Source: an uncultured Actinomycetes bacterium | Lineage (GTDB): Bacteria > Actinomycetota > Acidimicrobiia > Acidimicrobiales > Ilumatobacteraceae | Length of the DNA: 14,036 nucleotides | Assembly (NCBI GenBank): GCA_937927625.1 | Contig: CALBSD010000134.1 | Coordinates: 1 to 14,036, forward strand | Direction: 5' to 3' | Shown: positions 1-6,293 of the stretch, in pieces | Layout of the letters: each line of letters starts with the position of its first letter | How positions within the stretch are numbered: position 1 is the stretch's first letter | Program-made: the position numbers and the translations under genes | Notes under the pieces: generated by a model | Told to the model about the DNA's origin: nothing | Seen by the model: the letters and a program-made list of their open reading frames with translations, nothing else | Databases searched by the model: none

Positions 1-311
1 CATGACCTCTTGATCTCGTTACGTTGAGCCGAAGTAACAACATCTGGATCAGCGGACCATGCCGCTTGGGCAACATCAACTTTGCCGGACGATGTCCCAC
101 CGATGAATGAACCAGCGAGTACAGCAACAGTCAATGTTGCAGCAGCTGCGGTTCCGACGAGAACTCGCCGATAACGACGCGGCGCATCATGACCAGCAGT
201 TGATGTGTAGACCGGCTGTTCCAAGTACTCCGCTCCTTGGCGTGCCAAATATCCGGCGGCGCGCTTCAACGATGCCTCAATGTCATTGTCATGTTGCTGA
301 TTAGTTGTCAT
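1..311 (-). CDS. Membrane protein downstream of ECF sigma factor, possible anti-sigma factor (partial, C-terminus outside window)
   Basis: Reading leftwards from the ATG at 311, an open frame of 103 codons runs to the window edge. The ATG overlaps the sigma-factor stop as ATGA, and an AGGAG box lies 8 bases upstream, so the start is well supported. The protein has a hydrophilic N-terminus of about 45 residues, a basic patch (RRYRR, residues 45-49), one hydrophobic segment at about residues 50-71, and then an outward-facing tail with a tryptophan (AAWSADP). It therefore looks like a single-pass membrane protein with the N-terminus in the cytoplasm. The overlap with an ECF sigma gene suggests an anti-sigma factor that holds the sigma factor at the membrane. 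I see no HxxxCxxC zinc anti-sigma motif in the visible part, so the role is inferred from context. The rest of the protein is outside the window. Confidence 0.7.
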   Translation of the reverse strand, partial: MTTNQQHDNDIEASLKRAAGYLARQGAEYLEQPVYTSTAGHDAPRRYRRVLVGTAAAATLTVAVLAGSFIGGTSSGKVDVAQAAWSADPDVVTSAQRNEIKRS

Positions 312-826
312 GTGATGTTCTCCTGTTTGTTGGAGGGACGCGGATCGTCTTCGAGAAGCGGATCCGCGATTGTGATGGTGCGCAAATGCGCTAGGCCACG
401 ATGGACATGGTTGTTCACTTCTGAACGTTTCATTCCGAGGAGTTCGGCCACTTCGTTGTACGTCCAACCAAATCCATGAACAAGCAATACGCACACACGC
501 TGATCAGGGCTGAGAACGGCGAGTATCTGCAATGTGTCGTGTAGTTGCGTGTCCTCATGGACAAGGTCTGGGAAACGACTCGGAAAAGTGGTTCTCTTCG
601 ACCACCGTGAGTAGCGCCTCGCCTTTGACTGTGACACCCGATAAAGAAACCCGAGAGGGTTCGACATCCGCAGAAGCCGGTCTCGATTCTCCCAGGCATA
701 CTCCTCAACCTCGCAGCAGATATCGCCGCCGACCTCGATGCCCCATTTAGACCACAGAACTGGCAGTAGACGACCCCGAACGAAGCCGATCAGCTCTTCG
801 AATGAGTCGGGTTGGCCGAAGTTCAT
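308..826 (-). CDS. ECF-type RNA polymerase sigma factor (sigma-70 family)
   Basis: The product is a small two-domain sigma factor of 172 residues, the usual ECF size. A region-2-like part lies in the N-terminal half (FLYRVSQSKARRYSRW, basic and aromatic). A clear region 4 lies towards the C-terminus: LSPDQRVCVLLVHGFGWTYN leads into a helix-turn-helix with EVAELLGMKRSEVNNHVHRG. The frame can also start at GTG 835 or ATG 832. ATG 826 is preferred because AGGGGAG sits about 8 bases ahead of it, whereas the earlier starts lie inside or against this box. The stop overlaps the ATG of a membrane protein (ATGA), the usual layout for a sigma factor and its regulator. Region 2 is divergent, so the promoter it recognises cannot be guessed. 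A palindrome at 883-894 lies upstream and may belong to its own promoter. Confidence 0.85.
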   Translation of the reverse strand: MNFGQPDSFEELIGFVRGRLLPVLWSKWGIEVGGDICCEVEEYAWENRDRLLRMSNPLGFLYRVSQSKARRYSRWSKRTTFPSRFPDLVHEDTQLHDTLQILAVLSPDQRVCVLLVHGFGWTYNEVAELLGMKRSEVNNHVHRGLAHLRTITIADPLLEDDPRPSNKQENIT

Positions 827-882
827 GTCCATCACTCCCCTAAGACCCTCAACACCTCCAAAGTGTTTCAGAGATTTTGATT

Positions 883-894
883 ATTGACGTCAAT
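883..894. promoter_or_regulatory. 12-bp perfect palindrome upstream of the sigma-factor gene, possible operator
   Basis: ATTGACGTCAAT is identical to its reverse complement. It lies in the 107-base gap between the end of the ybaK-like gene (934) and the sigma-factor start (826), about 57 bases upstream of that start. On the minus strand it contains TTGACG, a good -35-like hexamer, so a repressor bound here could block that promoter. I found no convincing -10 at the right distance. Operator function is inference from symmetry and position. Confidence 0.35.
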
Positions 895-933
895 CAGAGC
901 TGGAACGAACCAAGCACCCCAAAGATTCAGTGT

Positions 934-1419
934 TCAGGCACGCTTGAGGTCAGTGACCACACCACCGGCGACTCGCACGATGTCAGCCGGTGCAGCGCCG
1001 AAGTTGTCGTTCCACGTTCCCGCCGCCGCCCACACCTCGTCGTATTGCAACAAGTCCGGATCAACAAACACACGCAATTGGGTTGCATGACCAAAGGGAG
1101 GCACACCGCCAATCGGGAAGCTTGTCGCCTCACGCACAGCATCAGCATCAACGCGCGTGCATTTCGCGCCACCGGCCGCCGCAGCAAGTTTCTTCTCGTC
1201 CAACTGATTCGATCCGCTGACGAGTGCCATCACGATTTCATCGTCAACGCTGAACACCAGGCTCTTCACAATCTGCCCCACCGTGACACCAATAGCGGTC
1301 GCCGCATCCTGCGCAGTTTTCGTTCCCTCGGGAAATTTTTTCACCTGAATCTCGAGACCAGCAGCGCGTGCGGCATCGGTCACTCGGACCACATTGGGAT
1401 GAATTTTCTCGTCCGACAT
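934..1419 (-). CDS. YbaK/EbsC/ProX-family aminoacyl-tRNA deacylase
   Basis: The product is a 161-residue single-domain protein of the YbaK/EbsC/ProX fold, which hydrolyses mischarged tRNAs such as Cys-tRNA(Pro) or Ala-tRNA(Pro) in trans. The family pattern is clear: GVTVGQIVKSLVF with the conserved lysine at residue 52, the SGSNQLDEKKLAAAAG segment, and the substrate-pocket loop SFPIGGVPPFGH. Length is normal for a stand-alone editing domain. I chose ATG 1419; an in-frame GTG at 1431 adds four residues. Neither has a clear Shine-Dalgarno. A TAGTGT box ending 8 bases before the ATG could give a very short leader. Substrate specificity (YbaK-like, ProXp-ala-like or another) cannot be read from the sequence. 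It is the first gene of the minus-strand stretch leading to the sigma factor, 107 bases away. Confidence 0.88.
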   Translation of the reverse strand: MSDEKIHPNVVRVTDAARAAGLEIQVKKFPEGTKTAQDAATAIGVTVGQIVKSLVFSVDDEIVMALVSGSNQLDEKKLAAAAGGAKCTRVDADAVREATSFPIGGVPPFGHATQLRVFVDPDLLQYDEVWAAAGTWNDNFGAAPADIVRVAGGVVTDLKRA

Positions 1420-1445
1420 ACGTGTGAACACTATGAGATACGCCT

Positions 1446-1498
1446 ATGATTTCTAACAACGAAGGGGAGTATCCCTACTAATTCCAGTGTCGTCAGTA
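1446..1498 (+). promoter_or_regulatory. Probable promoter region of the pump-htpX operon, with overlapping short dyads
   Basis: This is the only space between the divergent ybaK-like gene and the pump leader. TACTAA at 1476-1481 could be a -10 box, with TTCTAA at 1451-1456 as a weak -35. Their 19-base spacing is long and is occupied by short inverted repeats (GGGA-GTA-TCCC at 1465-1475 and AGTA-TCCC-TACT). A long spacer with a dyad inside resembles MerR-type metal-regulated promoters. This is weak evidence and the boxes may be chance. An 11-codon frame (ATG 1446 to TAA 1481) also lies here without a Shine-Dalgarno. Confidence 0.25.
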
Positions 1499-1581
1499 CG
1501 GTTAAAAAAGCCCGGCACGGAAACCCGAAAGGGTTGGGAGAGACCTTCGGCAAAGCCCAGTTGCTAGCCGAAGGAAAACCG
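1499..1581 (+). promoter_or_regulatory. Structured 5' leader of the P-type ATPase gene, Shine-Dalgarno inside a hairpin (riboswitch-like)
   Basis: Three helices can be drawn directly. A closing helix pairs CGGTT 1499-1503 with AACCG 1577-1581, whose last base touches the ATG at 1582. A hairpin AACCC-GAAA-GGGTT (1522-1535) has a GNRA tetraloop. An 8-bp hairpin pairs CCTTCGGC 1544-1551 with GCCGAAGG 1567-1574 around a 15-base loop. The gene's Shine-Dalgarno AAGGA (1571-1575) lies almost wholly in the last stem, so this fold should block translation. The loop CCCAG (1556-1560) can pair with TTGGG (1534-1538), which would compete with the tetraloop stem and give a possible switch. Fragments resemble glycine (GGGAGAGACC, GCCGAAGGA) and c-di-GMP-I (GAAA loop, GGCAAAGCC) aptamers, but the arrangement fits neither. 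Ligand and function are unknown. Confidence 0.5.
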
Positions 1582-4344
1582 ATGTCCCCTGCCCCCGCAG
1601 TACACGCAAATCTCACAGAGACCCCAGTAGCGGCACACGCTCTTTCAATTGACGAAGCTCTCACATCAGTGCGCTCTACCAGCGACGGGCTCACTCCCAA
1701 TGAGGTAGCCACTCGCCTTTCCTTCTTTGGACCGAACCAGCTCACCGAGAAGACACCTACTCCAAAATGGCGTCGATTTGTTGATCAATTCACAAATCTC
1801 CTCACGGCGATTCTTGTGCTTGCTGCTATTGCCAGCTTGGCCGTTGCGAAGGAAGTCAAGACCGCTGTCGTCGTTCTTGCAGTAGTTCTCATCAATGCAA
1901 CAATCGGATTCGTTCAAGAGAACAAAGCAGAAGCCTCACTCAATGCTCTTCGGAAGATGCTCGCCTCTTCTGCACGTATTCGTCGTAACGGAGCACTTGA
2001 AAACATCCCGACAGACAAAATCGTTCCTGGCGACATCGTCCTTATCGAAGCTGGTGATCGCATACCGGCTGATGGCCGTTTGATTTCTGCGGTCAACCTT
2101 GAGATTGAAGAAGCATCTCTTACTGGCGAAAGTCATGCATCAACAAAATCTCTCGAGAAGGTCTCACAGGATGCCCCCATTGGAGATCGCATTTGCGCTG
2201 TCTTCATGAACACCACTGTTACCCGAGGTCGCGGTGAATTCGTGGTTACCGCCACAGGCATGCAGACAGAGATGGGGCGTATCGCCGGTTTATTGCAGGA
2301 CACCAACACGGAGAAAACTCCACTTCAAAAACAGCTGGATTCTCTTGCGCATTCACTAGCAATTCTTGCGGGAATCATTGTGGGAATTGTCTTCCTCATT
2401 GGCCTCTTTACTGGAGAGCCAAATTCATGGGACAAGTTCGACGGATTACTTCTTACTTCCGTTGCACTTGCAGCTGCCGCAATTCCTGAAGGACTTCCTG
2501 CCGTCACCGCAGTCACACTGGCAATCGGTACATCACGCATGGCGAAACAGAACGCCATTGTGAAACGACTAGCCAGCGTTGAAACGCTTGGTTGCACCAG
2601 CATTATTTGCTCTGACAAAACCGGCACACTCACCTTGAATCAAATGACTGCACAAGAGCTCGTTTTCATGAACCGTTCTCACGTAGTCACCGGAGAGGGA
2701 TACTCCCCTCAAGGAAAAATTGAAGCTGCGCACGGTGACGACCCTCTTGCACTCATTACTGCCCTCTACCCCATGGCGCTGTGCAATGACTCGGAGATTC
2801 GACAGAACGAAACCCATGAATGGGAACTCGTCGGCGATCCGACCGAAGGCGCATTGGCAGTTCTTGCAATGAAGGGCGGAATCGATGTCACCGACCTTCG
2901 CGCTGACCGACCTCGCCTCGCTGAGGTGCCATTTGATAGCTCACATAAATTCATGGCGACGTTTCATCAGATTGCGTCAGACGAAGGCAATGACATTGTT
3001 CGCGTGTACGTCAAGGGAGCACCCGATGTACTGCTTGCGCGTTCAACACGCATCATCAACCACACGGGTTCAGCAGCACCCGTTGCAGATCTCACTTCTG
3101 AAATTCACGCACATAATGAACGTCTTGCTTCACAAGGTCTTCGAGTTCTTGCCGTTGCCCATCGTGACTTTGACATGGATGCATGGAGCGAAATTGCCGA
3201 TGAAGATCCCATGTCGCTCATTGAGGAACTCACTTTCCTTGCATTGGTGGGCATTATCGACCCGCCACGTCCAGAGGCACGCGATGCAATTGCCATTGCT
3301 CATGAAGCAGGCATTCACGTAAAGATGATTACGGGCGACCATGCCATCACTGCTGCAGCCATCGGTCGCGATCTTGGGTTAACTGGCGATGCCATTACCG
3401 GTGCGGAACTTGAAGCCATGTCAGAGGAAGAACTCGAGAGAATCCTTGACACCACCTCGGTTTTTGCACGTGTCTCCCCCGCTCACAAGATTCGACTTGT
3501 CGCTGCATTGCAACGAAAAGGTCATGTAGTCGCGATGACCGGCGATGGAGTCAATGATGCTCCTGCGTTAAAGAAAGCTGACATCGGCGTAGCGATGGGC
3601 ATCACGGGCACAGAAGTCACCAAAGAAGCCGCCACCATGGTGCTGACGGACGACAACTTCGCCACCATTGTGCGCGCTGTTGAACGCGGCCGTCTTATTT
3701 ACGACAACATCGTGAAATTCGTTCGATTCCAGCTCAGCACCACGCTCGGATTTGCGATGGTGTTCCTGGCCTGCTCCGTCACCGGAACTATGGACCGCAA
3801 ACCCTTCACCGCAATTGCCATTCTTTGGGTCAACATCATCATGGATGGACCACCTGCTATGGCACTGGGCGTTGATCATGTCGGCACCACCGTGATGCAT
3901 CGCAATCCACGGCCCAAGGACGAACCGATTCTCACTCGTCAACGGTGGTTCACCGTTTTGCTCAGTGCATCAGTCATGGCAATTGCCACCACACTGCTTT
4001 TTGAATTGGCCCACGGTGATCATCCCGCAGCAACCACTGCATCTATCGCAGGAACAATGGGTCTGAACACATTTGTTCTCTTCCAGTTCTTCAATATCTT
4101 GAACGTGCGCAGTGAATCGCGCAGTGTGTTCAGCCGATTGACCTTTACCAACAAATACCTATGGTGGTCACTCGGATCTGTTCTCGCGTTGCAATTCTCA
4201 CTGACAGAGGTGTCATTTATGAAGAACCTCTTCGGCACAGTCCACCTTTCCTTCACGCAGTGGATGATCTGTATCGCCACCGCCTCGTCCGTTCTTTGGG
4301 TGGAAGAGATTCGTAAGTTCATCGTTCGTCGCCGTCAGAAATAA
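1582..4344 (+). CDS. P-type Ca2+/Mn2+-transporting ATPase, SPCA/Pmr1-like (type II)
   Basis: The product is a 920-residue membrane pump that exports divalent cations using ATP. It shows the full P-type set: TGES (T181, E183), PEGLP in M4 (E303), the phosphorylated aspartate in DKTGTLT (D345), KGAPD in the nucleotide domain, and TGDGVNDAP (D655, D659). M6 reads LWVNIIMDGPPAMALG with N751 and D755, so E303, N751 and D755 form the SERCA site II ligands. M5 reads FQLSTTLGF, with Thr721 and Phe724 where SERCA has the site I residues Asn768 and Glu771. One ion site is therefore expected, as in SPCA/Pmr1 and PMCA. The segment after M6 (PRPKDEPILTR) also resembles Pmr1. ATG 1582 is chosen because AAGGA lies 6 bases upstream; a TTG at 1534 would extend it through the structured leader. 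Ca2+ versus Mn2+ preference is not settled by sequence. Confidence 0.93.
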   Translation: MSPAPAVHANLTETPVAAHALSIDEALTSVRSTSDGLTPNEVATRLSFFGPNQLTEKTPTPKWRRFVDQFTNLLTAILVLAAIASLAVAKEVKTAVVVLAVVLINATIGFVQENKAEASLNALRKMLASSARIRRNGALENIPTDKIVPGDIVLIEAGDRIPADGRLISAVNLEIEEASLTGESHASTKSLEKVSQDAPIGDRICAVFMNTTVTRGRGEFVVTATGMQTEMGRIAGLLQDTNTEKTPLQKQLDSLAHSLAILAGIIVGIVFLIGLFTGEPNSWDKFDGLLLTSVALAAAAIPEGLPAVTAVTLAIGTSRMAKQNAIVKRLASVETLGCTSIICSDKTGTLTLNQMTAQELVFMNRSHVVTGEGYSPQGKIEAAHGDDPLALITALYPMALCNDSEIRQNETHEWELVGDPTEGALAVLAMKGGIDVTDLRADRPRLAEVPFDSSHKFMATFHQIASDEGNDIVRVYVKGAPDVLLARSTRIINHTGSAAPVADLTSEIHAHNERLASQGLRVLAVAHRDFDMDAWSEIADEDPMSLIEELTFLALVGIIDPPRPEARDAIAIAHEAGIHVKMITGDHAITAAAIGRDLGLTGDAITGAELEAMSEEELERILDTTSVFARVSPAHKIRLVAALQRKGHVVAMTGDGVNDAPALKKADIGVAMGITGTEVTKEAATMVLTDDNFATIVRAVERGRLIYDNIVKFVRFQLSTTLGFAMVFLACSVTGTMDRKPFTAIAILWVNIIMDGPPAMALGVDHVGTTVMHRNPRPKDEPILTRQRWFTVLLSASVMAIATTLLFELAHGDHPAATTASIAGTMGLNTFVLFQFFNILNVRSESRSVFSRLTFTNKYLWWSLGSVLALQFSLTEVSFMKNLFGTVHLSFTQWMICIATASSVLWVEEIRKFIVRRRQK

Positions 4345-4371
4345 CCAACAGAAAATACATAGGAGAAACAC

Positions 4372-5241
4372 ATGTTTAAGAACACAGCAAAGACAACAAT
4401 TCTTCTCGCCGCTATGGGCGGCCTCATCGTGGGCATCGCCTCACTGTTGGGCGGTGGCAGTAGCGGCTCCATCATGTTTGGTCTCTTGATTGCCTTCGCA
4501 ATGGTGGGTTGGTCGTACTGGTCCAGCGACAAACTCGCACTGAGGTCTGCAAAGGCCCAAGTCATCACGGAAGCCGATCACCCCGAGTTCTACGGCATGA
4601 TTCGCGACCTCTCACAACGCGCCGGTCTTCCGATGCCCCGCGTTGCAGTCTCCCCAAGCGATCAACCCAACGCATTCGCCACGGGACGCAACCCCGAACA
4701 CGCCGTGGTGTGTGCGACTACCGGACTGTTGCAGTCGCTCAGCCGCGAGGAAGTGGAAGGCGTCATGGCACACGAATTAATGCATGTGCGTCATCGCGAC
4801 ATTCTCATTGGTTCTGTTGCAGCAGCTGTCGCCACGGCCATCTCTGCGATTGCCCAAATGGCAATGTTCGCCAGCATGTTTGCTGGTGGACGCGACGATG
4901 AAGACCGAGGCAATCCGTTCGCCGTACTTCTCGTTGCAATGTTTGCGCCAATGGCTGCCGGTCTCATCCAGATGGCGATCAGCCGTAGTCGCGAGTTTGA
5001 AGCAGACCGTGGCGCAGCAGAACTCTTGCGCACTGGCGAACCCCTTGCACGCGCACTCGAGAAGATTGAAGCAATGGCCGCACAGCATCCGATGCAGGTA
5101 GCACCGGCACAAGCACAGGCGTACATTCACAATCCACTGAACGAGATGCCTCGTAAATCAGGTATTGATGTTTCGCGACTCTTCTCGACTCACCCTGCCA
5201 CTGCAGAGCGCATTCGCCTTCTGCGCGAGATGACGTTCTAA
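4372..5241 (+). CDS. htpX: Membrane zinc metalloprotease HtpX (M48 family)
   Basis: The product is a 289-residue protein matching the usual HtpX length. HtpX degrades damaged or misassembled inner-membrane proteins with its active site on the cytoplasmic face. Two hydrophobic segments lie near the N-terminus (about residues 8-30 and 33-52). The zinc-binding HELMH follows (H134, E135, H138), then two more hydrophobic stretches (about 145-165 and 178-200). The third ligand lies in SREFEADRGA (E210). The C-terminal FSTHPATAERIRLL is the conserved M48 ending. The ATG has AGGAG 6 bases upstream. It starts 27 bases after the pump gene with no terminator between, so the two are probably co-transcribed. 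That suggests linked control of cation balance and membrane-protein quality, but this is inferred. Its stop faces the end of sufC across 9 bases. Confidence 0.95.
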   Translation: MFKNTAKTTILLAAMGGLIVGIASLLGGGSSGSIMFGLLIAFAMVGWSYWSSDKLALRSAKAQVITEADHPEFYGMIRDLSQRAGLPMPRVAVSPSDQPNAFATGRNPEHAVVCATTGLLQSLSREEVEGVMAHELMHVRHRDILIGSVAAAVATAISAIAQMAMFASMFAGGRDDEDRGNPFAVLLVAMFAPMAAGLIQMAISRSREFEADRGAAELLRTGEPLARALEKIEAMAAQHPMQVAPAQAQAYIHNPLNEMPRKSGIDVSRLFSTHPATAERIRLLREMTF

Positions 5242-5250
5242 CCGAAAGAG

Positions 5251-5976
5251 TTAGACGAAAGCGGCGTAGCCGTCGCGCTCGAGAATGTCAGCAAGCTCTG
5301 GGCCGCCTGTCTTCACGATGCGACCAGCAGCGAGAATGTGTACCACGTCGGGCTTGAGTTCTTCCAACAAACGCACGTAGTGCGTAATGGCAAGAACACC
5401 CAAGTTGTTCTCGTGCGTTGCTGCTTCCACGCGACGTGCACAGTCGCGCAATGCGTCGATGTCGAGACCAGAGTCCAATTCGTCGAGAATCGCAAACTTC
5501 GGCTCAAGCATTCCCAACTGCAATGTTTCGTTGCGCTTCTTCTCTCCACCGGAGAGGTCCACGTTCATTGCACGCGAGACAAGGCTGGCATCAAAGTTGA
5601 TACGGCTTGCTTCGACAGCGATGCGAGCTGCCATGTCCTTTGTGTCGCGACCGCGAGCAGTGAGAGCTTCAGCCAACACCTGATCGACGTGCACGCCAGG
5701 AACCTCTGTGGGGTACTGCATGACAAGGTGCAAGCCAGCTGCTGCGCGCTTCCATGTGGGCAACGCAAGCATGTCAACGCCATCGAGGGTCACGCTGCCA
5801 CCAGTGACGGTGTAACCAGGCTTGCCCATGATGACCGCAGACAATGTGCTCTTGCCGGCGCCGTTTGGCCCCATGATGGCATGCACTTCGCCTGAGTTCA
5901 CTTCAAGGTCAATGCCCTTCAAGATTTCCTTGTCGGCGACTTCTGCAGTCAAGCCGGTGATCTTCAATGTGCTCAC
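5251..5976 (-). CDS. sufC: Fe-S cluster assembly ATPase SufC
   Basis: The product is a 241-residue ABC ATPase that, with SufB and SufD, forms the cytoplasmic SufBC2D scaffold building Fe-S clusters. Visible motifs are Walker A GPNGAGKST (36-44, K42), signature LSGGEKKRNE, Walker B FAILDELDSGLD and the H-loop ITHY. The LSGGEKKR and DELDSGLD forms are typical of SufC rather than transporter ATPases. It starts at GTG 5976, which overlaps the Rieske stop as GTGA; AAAGGA lies about 9 bases upstream. It is the last gene of the suf operon here. No sufS or sufU follows, unlike the order I recall from Streptomyces. The gene ends 9 bases from the convergent htpX, with no obvious terminator hairpin between them. 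Confidence 0.96.
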   Translation of the reverse strand: MSTLKITGLTAEVADKEILKGIDLEVNSGEVHAIMGPNGAGKSTLSAVIMGKPGYTVTGGSVTLDGVDMLALPTWKRAAAGLHLVMQYPTEVPGVHVDQVLAEALTARGRDTKDMAARIAVEASRINFDASLVSRAMNVDLSGGEKKRNETLQLGMLEPKFAILDELDSGLDIDALRDCARRVEAATHENNLGVLAITHYVRLLEELKPDVVHILAAGRIVKTGGPELADILERDGYAAFV

Positions 5977-6293
5977 TGTGCACCATCCTTTGATTCAACA
6001 ACAACGTTTCCGTCCACGACCGACGCCGAGAACACTGCAACAGGCTTTGTTGCAGGCAAGGCATCGGGAATGCCGGTTTCCAAACTGAATGCACTTCCGT
6101 GCTTGAAACACTCAATGTGCTTTGTCTCGCACATGACTGTGCCTTCCGACAACGACACATTCGCGTGGCTGCACATATCGGCAACAGCAAATACTTCGTC
6201 TTCGATGCGCACGAGAGCCACGGCAGTGCCGTCCACCATGACGCGCTGTGCTTCGCCTGACTTCAAGTCATCAAACTTTGCAACGATGCTCAC
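5973..6293 (-). CDS. Rieske [2Fe-2S] ferredoxin of the suf operon
   Basis: The product is a 106-residue small Rieske protein of the non-heme dioxygenase ferredoxin type. Cluster ligands are visible as C41-S-H43 (in MCSHANVSLSEG) and C62-F-K-H65 (in ECFKHGSAFSLETG), with the usual spacing of about 18 residues between the pairs. There is no signal peptide or membrane anchor, so it is cytoplasmic. It lies between sufD and sufC with 4-base GTGA overlaps on both sides: its GTG start overlaps the sufD stop, and its own stop overlaps the sufC start. A Rieske ferredoxin at this position is, to my knowledge, common in actinobacterial suf operons. It probably supplies electrons for cluster assembly or is a client of the scaffold, but no catalytic partner is shown here. 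The Shine-Dalgarno is weak (GAAGAGG), so translation may be coupled. Confidence 0.93.
   Translation of the reverse strand: MSIVAKFDDLKSGEAQRVMVDGTAVALVRIEDEVFAVADMCSHANVSLSEGTVMCETKHIECFKHGSAFSLETGIPDALPATKPVAVFSASVVDGNVVVESKDGAQ

Noticed and set aside
877..1449. 190-codon plus-strand frame opposite the ybaK-like gene
   Set aside because: The opposite strand encodes an intact deacylase; this frame has low-quality composition and no motif.
1446..1481. 11-codon leader peptide before the pump
   Set aside because: There is no Shine-Dalgarno, no regulatory codon run and no link to the hairpins; likely chance.
1536..1581. Glycine riboswitch, because of GGGAGAGACC and GCCGAAGGA
   Set aside because: In true glycine aptamers a separate hairpin lies between these motifs and a CTCAGG-AAAAGGAC segment follows. 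Here the two motifs pair with each other and the ATG comes 7 bases later.
1510..1581. c-di-GMP-I (GEMM) riboswitch, because of the GAAA tetraloop and GGCAAAGCC
   Set aside because: The order and spacing of the elements do not match, and the required GGTTGCC-like 3' strand is missing.
1534..1581. TTG start at 1534 for the pump
   Set aside because: It would place the structured leader in coding sequence, lacks a good Shine-Dalgarno, and adds residues without family similarity; ATG 1582 has AAGGA at ideal spacing.
5242..5250. Bidirectional terminator between htpX and sufC
   Set aside because: Only 9 bases lie between the stops and no GC-rich inverted repeat with T-tract is visible around them.
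5338..5895. 185-codon plus-strand frame opposite sufC
   Set aside because: It is antisense to a fully recognisable SufC, is rich in Cys and His, and shows no domain pattern; a shadow frame.
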